From NCBI GenBank assembly GCA_907165065.1, contig OU015527.1, positions 21,403,686 to 21,467,685 on the forward strand: DNA of 64,000 bases, in the 5' to 3' direction. A program made the translations under genes and the position numbers. Under the pieces are notes generated by a model, which had not been told where the DNA came from, did not search any database, and saw only the letters and a list, made by a program, of their open reading frames with translations. Of the stretch, positions 1-13,740 are shown one piece after another. Positions within the stretch are counted from its first letter, which is position 1; each line of letters opens with the position of its first letter. The stretch comes from Caprimulgus europaeus. Its lineage: Eukaryota > Chordata > Aves > Caprimulgiformes > Caprimulgidae.

Positions 1-3000
1 AGACATTAGAGTTAATGAAATGTAAGTATCACATTCTAACTAATGTTCAAAGTTGCTGTTAGCTCAGACTTGATATATCGGTTTTCCAAATAGAATGGGA
101 TCAAACAAAATAGTCCATTGAAACATGCATAATTTATTTTAAAATGTTTTAAGATCATGAAGGATGTGTCAAAGGAGAAGCTACAATCAATATTGCTATC
201 ACTAGCTGAGAAATTCAATAGAGCTGCAGCGACTGTAATGCTTCTGGTACAAATATTTATCTAAGGCATATTTAAATATTTACCCAGAAAGTATCAGTCT
301 GTATTTCTTTAGTCAAGCTCTTCTGGTTTTCTCACTGAAGTGAATCAAATCTATATTCTACTCAGGTTTGGATGTATATATATATAAAGTTTAGTTGTGC
401 TCTTATAAGAGGTGTTAAAAGGATGATGAAAATTGTCTGGAAAAGAGTTCAAAGTGGGTTTTTGTTTGGGAGGTTTTTTTTAATGCCTTTCTATGTATGC
501 ATCGCAGAGGCTGGCAAATACTACCTGTAGAGTTCTTACATCTACAAACACTGGCACATACTAACCTAAATTCAGTAACAGTATGGACTTGATTTTTCAC
601 TAAATTATGCAGTGGGATTGAATGGCATGTTGCCATATGCAAAACTTCATTTTAAGCCAGGAGGAACAGTTCAATGATCTGAGGTTGTGACTAAAATACC
701 TAGACTTTCTGCAACCACAAATCTGACTTCTCCCAGGGCTGACTGTCCATCATTTTTAAAACATTGTGGGTCGACTGAATACCATGCAGCTTACTGTGGT
801 CACCTAATGTTAAGTCTCAATGTGGACAGGAATCCAGTAACACTTTTCATACAAAATTTGGGAGTTTACTTTGGGGGAAAAAAAACCTTAATTTTTTTCC
901 CACTGTTTTACAGTGCTGTAACTTATTGTATTCCTAGTCTGTGTTTCAGAGGTGCTATGTTATATAGGTAACTGTAGATTAGTTATTATGGAGCCACTAT
1001 GTAAAAGGATTTATAGAAATAATTCTAAGTTTTCATTGTGGAACTTCTCACAAAGGATTTGCAAACATTGAGCAAGAGAAAAGTCAGCATAATTTTGCCC
1101 ATTTATTAGTATGGAAACAGAGGCAAGCACGTGAGTGGTGGCCTTGCTACAGCTGGCTAGCTAGTCAGCCTTATGCCCCGATACAGCTTTGGGCTGCCTT
1201 CTTAATCAAAACTTCCATCTCTTAACCATCTGATAAAGTCTCGGGTGTTCTTTGTCTTTAGCACACCTTTGCCTCTTGAAATTTATCATATTTAATGGCC
1301 TTTGCTTTCATTGTGGCCTCTTCTGAGCCACATGATAATAATTTTATTAATATTTCCTTTAAGCTGTCTGTTGTTTTAGGAGCAGCTGTAAATATCCAAT
1401 GCAAGGACAGCTGTTGTAGTTTTTTTCTCAGAGCTGTGACAACTTTCGATATTGATAAGTATAGACAAATTGTTAAATAATGTCTTCAGTCACTAACTTT
1501 CTGGCTTCAGGTCTAACAGACCGCAATGAAGGCAAACAACAAGATGCTGTGCATAGCTCTATTTTGTTTTCTGCGTTTTCAAGCTTGTAAATGGCAGGAG
1601 ATGCACAGTGGAGTCTTTGGAAACAAAAGTATCTCAGTAAAACAATGCCCAAGCACAGAGCTGGTTAGTTGAGAAAGAACCATCTTTATCTTCACAAAAA
1701 CTGTACAGGAGCACATTATTAATTTACATGAGAGTGACTTATTTGTAGTAATATCATCTAAGAAAGCAGAAGGTGAATATCTCCTTCCAGATACATGTGG
1801 ATTGTAAGCAAGGTAAATAAAGTGGAAGGCACAAGGAATTCAAATTAAGCAAACTGAATCAATGTTTGGTATCTCAGCTCGGCTATAGTTGGTTCTATAC
1901 CTATGCTTTCATCTTTCCTTAAGACACAGTAGGTATCACTGGTAGCCAAGAGCAAAGCAGCCACATCAACAAGGAAAAAACAAAGTAATGTTTAACCTGC
2001 ATAATTGGGGGAGGGAGGAGAAGAAGGACCAACACACCTCATGGAACAGTTCATTGATCTGCTTCCCCTTGCTTTAAACATTAGTTTTCTAAAACAAATT
2101 TATTCCATAGGGAAAAACATATTCTGTTTAGACTGACATCTTATAAGGTAAAAAGATTATTAGTTTCATCTGGAGAGTGGCCAATTTTGTAAGAGACTAA
2201 GAAATGTTCTCTGCCTTTTCTGGTAAGAGATTTAATTTAAAACCACAATGTCATGTAGTGTGGCATTATGCAATTGCCTAACAAAAACTATCATATATGG
2301 GCACTCCGTTGTTATTTTTATACACACATATCTACCACTGAATTTCACAATCAGTATGAACAGATGCATGGCACTGTTCTTTCCCCCCCACCCCTTCCCC
2401 CCCACCAGGTACAACTGCCCAAGTAGGTCCTATACTCACTGCACTATCAGCTGCTGATCTGGAATTGGAGGAAGAGTTAGCAAGATCATTGCAGCCATTA
2501 AGAGTCATTCTCGAAGCACAGCAGAAGTGCCTCCACAACATCCAATTTCATTATCCTTATCTTGGCTCTTGTTTCTGTTTTTTCAGGTTTTGTGCTATAT
2601 TTTCAAGGTGGCACTACATGTGTTTGTGATGGAGTTCTCTTATACATTGCATTTAGCTATGATCCTGGCAGAGGCACAGTCCATGTTAAAAACCACAGAG
2701 TAACACGAATGAATTAAATAATGGGATTCTAAAGATTTACACAAATCTGGGTTTAATCATATTACTCAAAGCATCTAATATGTAGCCTTACCACAGGAAT
2801 CCACTTGAGAAACTATTTGGATTTTTGCCTTTAAAGGGAAAGAAAGTGAAGCTAATTCAAACCTGTCCATTCCAGATCTTGTGTTTATTTCAAAGGAAGG
2901 CTGCCATCTTCCTGTCCATATAAATCAACTTTATCTTCTTGAACAGCTGCTTATTCAATCAAGTTCAGAATGAGGCTTTGACACATCTGCAACAAGAAAC

Positions 3001-3155
3001 CAATCCCTGACTACACTGGCAGAATTCCCACCTACCTTAAGAAATATAGCTCAGAGATTATGTGGGCTATTTGGACTCCCAGCAAAAGTCAAAAGATGCT
3101 TTGGGACCAGTGAGGTATATAAAAGAACAGCACCAGATCCAACTGCCAAAAAGTG
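1..3155. other. Intergenic, downstream of ARL14EPL
   Basis: AT-rich sequence with only short random open frames. Apart from a MIR-like stretch near 1085-1180, I recognise no gene or repeat. Confidence 0.6.
1085..1180 (+). repeat. MIR-type SINE relic
   Basis: Reads like a diverged MIR core: TTTGCCCATTTATTAG, GGAAACAGAGGCAAG, GTGAGTGGTGGCCTTGC, ACAGCTGGCTAG. Order and spacing match the MIR consensus I recall. Old and diverged. Confidence 0.5.
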
Positions 3156-3550
3156 TGTCCTGGGTTTGGTTAGGATAGAGTTAACTGTCCTCCGGGAACT
3201 GGGAGGGGGGTGCCAGGGCAGGTGTTTCATACCACCTGATGGTATTCCATACCCCTGACATCATGCTCAGTATTTAAACAGGGAAGTTCCAGGAAGAAGG
3301 GGCTGCTGGGTGCTGTGGTTTGTGAGCCGGTCGGGTGGTGAGCTGTTTGGCTCCATGTACCACCTGTTATGTTGTACATTATTTCATTAGCACTGTTGTT
3401 GTTGTTGTTCGGTGTTGTTCCTCCCTTACTATTCCAGTAAACTGCTCGTGTCTCAACCCCTGAGCCCCGTTCATTTATATTTTCTGCCCCCCGTACCAGC
3501 GGAGGGTGGGGGAAGGGCGGGCAGTGACCCTTCCTGGTTAAACCACATCA
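3156..3550 (+). mobile_element. Solo LTR of an avian endogenous retrovirus
   Basis: A 395-bp unit starting TGTCCTGGGTTTGG and ending TTAAACCACATCA, the boundaries seen in a widespread bird LTR family. A TATA-like TATTTAAA lies near 3270. The flanks are AAGTG (3151-3155) and GAGTG (3551-3555), a 5-bp target duplication with one mismatch, consistent with an ERVL-like solo LTR formed by LTR-LTR recombination. No coding sequence remains. Confidence 0.75.
3402..3418 (+). repeat. (GTT)n run within the LTR
   Basis: A short TTG/GTT trinucleotide tract inside the solo LTR, likely variable in length. Confidence 0.8.
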
Positions 3551-4735
3551 GAGTGTTGTCACCACCGCAGCAAATATGACTATGAAATTTTTTGGTACTG
3601 GGTGTTTTTATGCTACAAGCTTAAATGCTATGGTGTCATTAGTCATGAGGAGCAACAAATCTTTCCAAGGTATCAAGTCAGAGGAGATTGTGATTCCTGG
3701 AATCTGTTCCAGGAAGTTTATCTACTGGGAAGAGAAGGTCTTCATCCACAGAGAATGGCCTCCTGTTGTGGAGAAAGGTGGTGCCATATTCAAAGCTGGG
3801 AGGGTCCCCTCAAAAAGCACTGGGCCCAGGGAATGATTCCCCCACTTGCAGCACCCTTCTGAAGACTGCCTGCAGCAATCTGCAGCCTTCCCTCGCTTCA
3901 AGATCCAGAGGGACCCTCACTCTTAAAAAGGGTGAGAATGCTCATCATGAATGAGAACACCTACCTCATCAGAAGACTGGGCATAAATTATGGTATTTGA
4001 TATCTGTCATGTCTTGCATGAAGCAGAAATTCCTGGAACTAAAGAGACTTTTCTGTCCAGAGGTGAAAATATCCAAGCTGTTTACCTCTAGCTATATAAT
4101 TAATGAACTGATGAAGGCTGAGTGCACCTTATGCTGTGAAAAAAAACAAACAAACAAAAATGCTGACTGAATTTGTTGTTTTCAGTCTTGTAGCCTGGGC
4201 AGCAATAAATAATTCAGAATAATTTCCACTCTCCTCTGCTTTATATAGAGAGGGACAGGGAAAGTGGTGATCTAGTTTCAAAGAACAGTGTTATCTCAAA
4301 TTACTCGTGCCTCATCTATACAAGACATGAATGCATCAGAAGGAAAAGACACTTCGACAAGCATTCACAAAAGAAAGAGCCGTGTCACACATCTGCGTAA
4401 ATGAACAAGCAGAAGAATCAGCAAGAAAAAAACTCATTACAAGTAATGTGGTTCAGCTTCCCAGGGTAAGAAAATTGTCTTCCCACAGCAGTCCAGACAC
4501 CTTCAGTTTTATTAGAGAGGACTGACTAGGTGTCTCAATGAAGCTCACAAAGACGAAGAAGAATGAAATACATGGTTCTATTTAATGAGGAAAGCTGAAG
4601 TCTACTAGGTAAGCAGCAATAAAGAAGCACAAGCACCACTGCCAGGCACTTCACTAGACACAATTCACAAAGCCAAGATTTACTGCAATAAGATGTGAAG
4701 AACTTTGCTGAGGTGCAAAACCTATCAGAATAAAA
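3551..4735. other. Intergenic and ARL14EPL 3' flank
   Basis: No gene or repeat recognised. The open frames of about 86 codons near 3576-3862 overlap each other in two frames and lack any family resemblance. Confidence 0.55.
4508..4513 (-). other. Possible poly(A) signal for ARL14EPL
   Basis: AATAAA on the minus strand about 220 bases past the ARL14EPL stop. Plausible for a short 3' UTR; not confirmed. Confidence 0.4.
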
Positions 4736-5005
<270 letters not shown>

Positions 5006-5318
5006 CTAATACTAGACCAAATAAACATGGAAAACATCTGTCCAGGAGCAAGTATTTCCTCTTTAACAATCTCACAGCATAATGAAATACCAGGATTATA
5101 GCCTAATTGCAACAGCCACTATTATTAAAATTGAAAGTGTGCCAAAGAAGTAAATAAAAATTCTCTTAAGTCACACAGAAAAAGCTTGTTCTCCCAGCAT
5201 AGCTTTCATATGTAGTAAGAAATCTCTCTGCAAAATATTAATGTTTTTATTCATTTAATTTATATTTGTTAAACAGCATAGCAGCCATTTTTAAAAGTAA
5301 ATCAATTAGCACATCTTA

Positions 5319-5459
<141 letters not shown>

Positions 5460-8400
5460 CTATAAATGAACAACAGAAATTTTATAATTAGTACAATTAC
5501 AACAAGTTATTAGCTGCCAAATGTCCTCACTGGCTTTCAAATAACATTAATATTCTTGATAACATAAAACAATACAGGTAGGAAAATGAAGCAAAACTCA
5601 AATTAAGATCACACTGTTTAAAATGTTTGCTTGGCTAACTGTTAATTAAGTATCCTTTATTAGTCATTCCTGTGACCGACTGTGCACCCTGACCAGGAGA
5701 GGGAACAACCAGGACTCTGAACACATGATTCTGGTACGGTGGCATGGAGTTTCAAAGTTGTCCTGTGAGAGGCAGAATAACGTGGTTTTTTCTTCAACTT
5801 TTTCCGTAATGTGAAAACAAGTACTGTGATTACAAGCATCTCAACTGCATTCCCTCTTATCTTCACTGTTCCCTCAAATGCCTAGAACCCACCTTTGTCC
5901 AAACAACATGTGGGCAAGATAAATGCCTGGAGGAGCAACTAGTGAAGGAGGGAAGCAATTGCACAAATGAGGAGTATGGAAAAAGCACAGAGAAAGATAA
6001 AGAAGCTAAACTGAGCACAGTTTTTGAGAAACGGGAGGGAGCATTTTCTTGCCTGTTTAATGGAATTCATGTTTGCAATTAGCTAAAACTGCTGAATAGT
6101 TTTGGAGGCTAAAATATGGGCTCTGGGTACTGCCATTCTGCATAGCCCATGTATGTTGACAGCCTCGTCTAAAGTTGATGCAAACAAACCCAGGCATTGT
6201 GTCAAACAATTTCTTTTTGGACAATAACTGTGGACATACATTGAACATACACTTGTCATTCGTTATGCAAGGGCACCAACCCACATACAAATTTATTTTT
6301 TCTCCTCTTAGGTAAATGGAGATGACTTGCCACCCCTCAGCTTCCCTGGCAGGTGTCATTCCTTTCAGAGCCCACGGTGATTTTCACAAACAAGTGTCTT
6401 CATTGCCTCTCATGGGGAAAGCAGTGGCAGTTCAGTCCAATCTGCTGACACAGTGATTGAGAAATATCCATGCACTTGAGTGCACTTATTTACAGGGTGG
6501 TTGATGCTGTGCATGTTCAGCTGCATCCTCCTGAAAAACCTATAAAGCAATCTCATGTACCTACATTATTCAGATATTTCTGCTTTTGGGTCTGGGGTAG
6601 ATTTTTCAGTGCAGAAAATATTCTTCCATATCATCATTGTCCATGACCATAAATTATGCAATTTCAACTTGGAAACAAATAATAAGCCAATTGAGATAGT
6701 TCTCCCTCTATGAGTATTCTCCTATTTCCCTACTTCCTAATTCACTTGAGCTCAGAATTGCTCTTAGCCCTCTAAATTATGGCACTGCACACTTGACTCA
6801 TTTCACTGTTGTTATTACTGGTATTTCCCTCTTGACTTTACCTTGTTTCTTTTTTTTTTTTTTTTTTTTTTTTAATGAAATAAATTGAAGGCAACTGTAA
6901 GTAACTTGATAATAAAAAGATACTGGAGAAGTCATACCATTTTTTTTTGTGTTATCGAGCAGTCCATAGTAAGAGAGACATTTCCTTCTGCAGATGTTTC
7001 CTGAGCAGAATTCCTTTTCTTGAAGTTTTCTTCTGCATGATCACTCATTTGACGACCCTTGTGAATTACATGCATATGTGTCAGACATATAAAGAGATCC
7101 ACAGACTTTTAAGTGAAGGTTTTAAGGTAGGCAGGTGATACTGATACCCATACTAGGCTTTTATATATTCTTAACCAACAGCAAATGCAGAACAAAATGT
7201 GTCTTGGTATCAGCCTCGATTTTAAAACTGCATCAAATTAATGTTACTAACAGAAACAAAAGCTGTATCACCAAAGCCACTTATTATTCCGTAAGCAAAC
7301 CTCGGGAAATTTCTACTGCATAAATAACACAGAAATTGAAAGAAATGCTCTCAGCTCTGAATCTGTTACTGAGATAGCTTCACCACATTGTCACCCTTAA
7401 CGTAAAGGTGAGAAGCCGTGTTCTCACAGAACACACAAAAGCCATCAGCGATGTGCAGCACAGAAGCCAGGGGCACGCAGGAGCAGTGGTTTCGCTTACC
7501 AGTAGGCAGCACTGTTGTCCCAGCTGCGGTTCTTTTTGAAAGTCTTCCAAAAAAAAAAAAAGTGGCGGCGGCAGAGTTGGGGGGAAGAGGGGGCAGGAGG
7601 GGTCTGGGCATATTCTCTGACACCTAAAGACAAGTGTCAGAGCTGTGTGCATAGCAACTAGACTATTCCCTGCAGATTCACAATTTTCTTTCTGAAGACT
7701 TCCTCCAATGGACTAGAAAACTTCTTGGCTTTTAAATTTCAGTCCCTAGCTTTGCAAAAGATTTTGTGTATAAACAGAATGTGTAACTTTTAGGTTTAAT
7801 AGAAAATAGCATGCCACTCACTCTGCTAACAAAGCACCCAGGGAGGACTGTGAGTTCTGTGAGTTTGTCCTACAAATGCCATCAATTTTCTCTCCCCCAT
7901 CACACAGAAATGGTGGTAGCAACTGTTCAGGATTGACATTTACTTCTTCTTACCCATCCTGTGAAGCTACTTACTTAAAACTTTTTATGCATTATATGCA
8001 GTTCCAGTGCCTCAGACTTCAATTCCAAACACCACCAGAAATATTTAAACTGTTTTGGAATTCCTCCAGTGCTTCCCCAGGTGCTGCTCTGTCTTGCCCA
8101 CAGCCTCTGTAAGGTAGTGCAGTGGTCTTTCCCAGGTTACTCTGCACTTTAGGATTGTTTCCCAAACCCTGTCCCAGAGAAGATCTTAATTTCATCCCTG
8201 CCAAAGGGCTAGCACCTCTCTGAGAGAAGCAAGAGAGGAGTCCAGTTCCTTCTGTCACAGCCCCTCTCTGCAGAGTGACAGTCAAAGTGGGAATAGCAAT
8301 GAGAAGGAAGACCCCTTGTAGTAACAGGGATGCTTTTTTGAGAGATGAAAAGAACAGCCTTCAGCATGTTTCAGAATGGGTTTCTCTTTCTTCTCCTCAG

Positions 8401-8634
8401 TGACCTGAAGAATGACTGAAATTGTGACACTGTTCACAATGGGATGCTCTACAGCAACAGTTTTAGTCCTGGGACTTGAGCATCTTTTTAGGATTAGAAA
8501 AGGAAAGATATTACCAGACAATTAATAATTGCTGTACGGGGGGCTGGCTCTCCTACTGGAAATTTGCTAGGAACCCACAAATAAAACAAGAATGAAGGAC
8601 ACTGCTCCAGACACTTGCACTCAAGTGGGAGTCC
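5460..8634. other. Upstream of visible ARL14EPL exons
   Basis: AT-rich, no recognised gene. It should hold ARL14EPL intron sequence and perhaps a 5' exon. Contains a run of 24 T (6850-6873) and a run of A near 7549-7561. Confidence 0.5.
6850..6873 (+). repeat. Poly(T) run, 24 bases
   Basis: Uninterrupted T24. It could be the poly(A) end of a minus-strand insertion, but no known element or target duplication is seen next to it. Confidence 0.95.
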
Positions 8635-9784
8635 TGTCTTGGGTTTGCGTAGCAAGGTTTTGGTAGCAGTTGCGAGGGGGACCTGGGGTGGCTTCTGTGA
8701 GAGAAGCTGCCAGAAGCTTCCCCCATGTCCGACCCAACACAGCCAATGCCAGCCGGCTACAAGAACAGACCCGCCACTGGCCAAGGCCGAGCCCATCAGT
8801 AACGCCTCTGTGAGAACATAATTGAGGGAAAAAAAAAAAAGGAAGAGAGGGAAAAAAAGCTGCACACTTTGCAGCTGGAGAGAGGAGTGAGAAGATGTAA
8901 GAGAAAACAACTCTGCAGACACCAAGGTCAGTGAGGAAGGAGGGGGAGGAGGTGCTCCAGGTGCCATAGCAGAGATTCCCCTGCAGCCTGTGGTGAAGAC
9001 CATGGTGAGGCAGGCTGTCCCCCTGCAGCCCCTGGAGGTCCATGGTGGAGCAGATGACCACCTGTAGCCCGTGGAGGACCCCACGCCAGAGCAGGTGGAT
9101 GCCTGAAGGAGGCTGTGACCCCGTGGGAAGCCCACGCTGGAGCAGGTTCCTGTCAGGACCTGTAGCCCGTGGAGAGAGGAGCCCACGCCGGAGCAGGTTT
9201 GCTGACAGGACTTGTGACCCCGTGGGGGACCCGCGCTGGAGCAGTCCCTCCCTGAAGGACTGCACCTCATGGAAAGGATCCATGCTAAAGCAGTTCATTA
9301 AGAACTGTCAGTCACGGGAAGGACTCACGTTGGAGAAGGTCGTGGAGCTGTCTCCCGTAAGAGGGACCCCACGCTGGTGCGGGGGAAGGAGTCCTCCCCC
9401 TGAGGAGGAAGGAGCAGCAGAAACAACGTGTGATGAACTGACCCCAACCCCATTCCCTGTTCCCCTGTGCTGCTGGGGGGAGGAGGTGGAAAATCGGGAA
9501 AGAGATTAAGCCCGGGAAGAAGGGAGGGATGGGGGAGGTGTTTTAAGATTTGGTTTTACTTCTCATTCTCGTCTAATTTTGATTGGTAATAAAGTAAATT
9601 TGTTTTTTCCCCCAAGTTGAGTCTGTTTTGCCCATGCCAGTAATTGGTGAGTGATCTCTCTCCATCCTTATCTCCACCCACGAGCCTTTTGTTATAATTT
9701 TCTCCCCTGGCCCTTTTGAGGAGGAGGAGTGATAGAGTGGGATTTGGTGGGCATCCGGCCTCTGGTCAGGGTCAACCCACCAAA
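8635..9784 (+). mobile_element. Long solo LTR with internal minisatellite
   Basis: About 1150 bp, starting TGTCTTGGGTTTG and ending GGGTCAACCCACCA plus two bases, the layout of a long bird ERVL-type LTR. Flanks AGTCC (8630-8634) and GGTCC (9785-9789) look like a 5-bp target duplication with one mismatch. An AATAAAG lies near 9588 in the R region. The centre is a degenerate tandem array. Open frames up to 258 codons on the minus strand follow the repeat and are not genes. Confidence 0.75.
9064..9250 (+). repeat. Degenerate minisatellite inside LTR
   Basis: Four units of roughly 40-50 bp at about 9064, 9114, 9161 and 9212. Each has TGT(AG/GA)CCCCGTGG, then CC(A/G)CGC(C/T)GGAGCAG. TGTAGCCCGTGG and TGTGACCCCGTGG openings alternate, suggesting a higher-order dimer. 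Confidence 0.8.
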
Positions 9785-12700
9785 GGTCCTGACAAGGATT
9801 TGTTTCCTACATCTCCTCTTGTGTCCAACCATGCATCCTGCATTGTTAAAGCACTTTTTGAGTACGCATGGCCATCATCCATGCCTGTTATTACAGTGTG
9901 CAGAGGTCAGGAGCAGAAAAATCACCAGCAGCCACCAGTGTAAGCTTACAGAATTCCCACATGTCGTCTAGTGGTGTAAATATTTGACTCCTTCAGAAAC
10001 TAGGTCCTAGCAGCTACCTGGAGCCAAACACCCAAAATCAGAAGCCACTTTTGAAATACTGGCAGAAAAGGAACAGGCATCTTGTTGCAAGCATGTTGCA
10101 AGTTCCCTTGCACCACAATGAAAATGTCCTGCATAGATAATGTAGCACTTTTCTGTCTCGATGTATATTGTAAATATAAAATGTCAAATTTCCATCTCAG
10201 GGAAAGAGACTAAAAAATGAGGCAGAAAACTATGCAAGATTCAGAAATTGGTGAAATGCACAGGACTGATTATCTTCTATAGCATGTTCTGAAGGGGCTT
10301 AGGGGAACAAGGGAGACTGTGAGACTCAGACATCTACCCTCAAGTCTGCAGAACGTACTTATCCAAAGGAAAGTATTCTCGGTCCTGATGCAGAGTTTTA
10401 TCATCTGCTGGTTTTGTTCTGGCTGTAGTGGTAATCCAGGGGCAACGCATTAAACATTCACATCAATTGCACTCTTCCTCCAAAACCTCCTACACCTTTT
10501 GAATACAGTAAGTGCTTCCTGGAAGTGATCACCCACATCTCAACATCCCACTGTGGCAGTAGTATATGGCTGAGAATTGGCAATTTCAGCACAGACCCTT
10601 GGCACAGCTGACAAGGCTAAAAGCAGATCAAGGGAGGAAGAAAATCAGAGGCTGTGTTATATTAAAAAGACACTTGGCCATATTCAAGAGACAGATGTTC
10701 CTGCTCAGAAAACTGTTTGGAAGGAACTGCATTTGTTTAGGATTTTCATAAGAGAAATATTTTCTAGTATCTGCTCTTTCAAGAATCTAATATCCCTGTT
10801 TATGATCCCTGCAGATTGCACTGCTAAATATTTCAGCTGGTGTGAAATGTGGTGACTGGCACTCCAGATACTTCAGGCTGCTTGATCTTAGCAGCCTATA
10901 ACTAGTATCTCTGCAGGGCCAGAGTGAATGCACATTTTTTTCAAGTTGTATTTGTTTGTGCCATTGGAGACTTTCTGGCTGATATCTGTAAGCATGTTTG
11001 CCACCTTCACCAGGGCAAGACAAGATGCTGACTGTATGGCTTTAATCCCCTATGTCCACTTGGATTAGACTAACCCATTGCAATAGTCCAAACTTCCTCA
11101 TAGCCTTGTTCTGCACAGATGTCTCGGGGCTCAAAAACCAGCAGTCAGGTTTGTGGCACATTTACATACACATCTTGAAATTTCTATAGGACATCTGGTG
11201 TAAGCCAAATGATGAATGAGAATAAATTAATCTTCCTCAGGATCAGCTATGGATTAAGCTGTAAAAATGTGGAAAGGCCACTGGCCAACTAGTCTGTGAC
11301 TTCTCTCATAGCCCCAAATATGCATGTGTGTTCAAAAGCTGGCCTTGAAGCCAGCTGGGAAACACAGACCAAATGAAGAAATAGGTCTTATCTCTTATAA
11401 CTCAGTTGGTTTCTCAGAAAACCAATAAAACATGGTGACAGAGCAATGGCCCATTCTGTGACAGGAGTTTGGAGAAGCAAATCCCACCCTCTCCCAGTAT
11501 AATATAACAAATCTTCATGAGTTTTTCCTCCCAAACCAAGAGCCTTTCCGGCACATCTGGAAGTGAGGGATCCTTTAGCTGAACTAATTATGAAATCATG
11601 TGCATCTTCTGGTTGTCATGCAATAGGCAGGAGAGATCTGCCAGACTTACCTTCCGAAAACCTGTGGTTCTGAAGGGTGTATGTTCAGTTCAGAGGAGAC
11701 AGCAAGACAGAAAGGAGGCTCACCAGAATTTTAAACTGCATTTACCAAAGGAAGGGCTGGCACAGCGTAGGTCTGCTGCTGCACAATTCCTCTGAGAGTG
11801 GAAGTATGATATCAGCCCTGGAGTGACTGAAAGAGAAGACAAATAATCGAAACAGTGCTCCCCAGAGAAGCAGGGTAAAGACAATGCCAGGTAACTGTCT
11901 TAAAGGACCTCACACTTTCTGTCTCATTAATTGTCTTTCAAATAGTACTTAGCACAAAGAATGGAAATAGAGAAATGATATAAACTGAGATAAGTATCCT
12001 CATTTATTACTTCCATCTGTGGTACATTCACAGAGCAAATATTTTTTAGAGTTTTTTCTTAAAGGTAAGTAACCAAAAAACCTGTAATAACTACTGCATT
12101 TTATATGAATGGAGATTTTTTTAGGATGTGGATGTAGTAAAGGAATATTTTACTGCATCAGACAAAATATTCTGTATTCTGTTCACTGTCTCCAACAATC
12201 AAAAGTCATTAAATAAATAGGCTCCCCAATACTTAAAGGTACAATGCAACCTCATGGTTCACCTTGCTGCCTTTCAGGATTGTTTGTTGCACTAGTGGAG
12301 ACAACTCAGGCTGACCCTGATACCTCCAGATGCCAATTCCCAGCATGCTGCAATCACTTAGGCTTTTATTACACTTCCCTAGAACACAGCTAAATCCTAA
12401 TAGACATACAAAACTGTCAAGTCTTATAAATTCTCCTGTTGTGCTTAGACAAATAGTCCAATGTGTCTTTTTATCTTCATCAGCTGTATCCATCTATTCT
12501 CTGAGGTATTTCATAACCCAGTCTGAGGGCAAGTAATTTTTTTATTTATCACACTATTTTCTTTCCCTCCAAACACTTGTAAAACCAAAAGCTGATATAA
12601 CAGTCTCACAGCAGACTTTAGCTAGGTGATTTAAATGCTGCTACACATACCTTCATTTTGTTTTACAGACTTCTTTCCTTGTCATAAAAAACCAAACAAA

Positions 12701-13740
12701 ACAGAAATCCCTCAAGGGAAAAAGAATTCAACATCTCCAAGGTACTTAGACAACAGCAAGACACAAACAAAAACCTACAACTTGTTTTATTCTCCTGTAT
12801 TTTTTCCAATGTTCTTCTGATTTCTCCATATTCTACATAATGGAGAAAACAGGAATTATTATCTCTATAAATACAAACCTTATAATTAAACCACCTCACG
12901 CTTAATATATCCTTTCATTTTGCTAGTACTTATACATGTGTTATCATAACAACTTCTGAATTGTTTGTGCATGAGTTAGGGTATTTGTTTTTGTGGTATA
13001 CACAACAACGTGCAGTCTGCAATCTACTCTGAACAGTTTTTACTCAGTGGGTGTTAGGCTATGAGGAAGCGAGGATGTACACATAGATTAAAATCTTAGG
13101 TGACATTTAGAGAGATTGATTCTGGTGGTGAAACTCCTAATGGTTCCTACAGGAACCACCATGAGCATGTGACTGTAAATACACCTCAGGAGACATGTTA
13201 CCCATGTCCCTACTATTTGCAGGGGGTCTGGAAGGGAGAAAGAAAAGCAAATAAATGGTTACAGAAACATCAAATTTCTTTCAAGCTTCCTGGCCATTTC
13301 CCAATGTCAAGCCGATTGCTCTTTATACACCTTAGTGCACTCTGCCTCAAAGTGTGCTCAGCAGCATCCCTGCAGCCAGTACAAATGGGTCAGCTGAAGA
13401 GAAAAAAAAAAATGCACTTTTCAGTGCAAAAATTAATGTGTAATGTTCTTATCCCATCAGGAAACACTTCCTTGGGTCTCTGATTGCATTGTTAAAATGT
13501 TAACACAAAATGAGGTCTTAGTAGTGTCCCTCCCACTTCATAAGTCATTTTCCCCCTCCTCCTTCTCCTCTTCCTCCCACTCCTCCTCCTCCTTCCCCCA
13601 CCCCCGTTTTTTCTAAACTGCCGGGTTTATCGGGTGCTTCTGCCTCTTCTTCTTTCTGGATATTAAAATCAGCACCCGTCATGGGAGTGGGAGGGCTGAG
13701 AAGCCAAGGAGAAGAGGCTGTGGGAGGCTTGTGAGGCACG
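9785..13740. other. Intergenic, no gene recognised
   Basis: About 4 kb of AT-rich sequence. A good minus-strand splice donor (AAG|GTAAGT at about 11650) is present, but the preceding frame lacks a start and resembles nothing known. Confidence 0.5.
13550..13606 (+). repeat. Polypyrimidine (CTC/CCT) tract
   Basis: Nearly pure pyrimidine: CCTCCT, TTCTCCTCTTCC and CTCCTCCTCC units. Lies at the edge of the CpG island; the mirror-like purine strand could form a triplex. Confidence 0.85.

Noticed and set aside
6840..6950. Poly(T) run as the tail of a processed pseudogene
   Set aside because: No coding homology, no clear poly(A) signal and no target duplication next to it.
8494..9298. Minus-strand open frames of 258 and 225 codons
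   Set aside because: They run antisense through the LTR minisatellite; length comes from repeat periodicity.
11645..11770. Possible ARL14EPL 5' exon with donor AAG|GTAAGT
   Set aside because: The phase-0 frame has a stop 14 codons upstream, no ATG, no clear acceptor and no resemblance to the ARL14EPL N-terminus.
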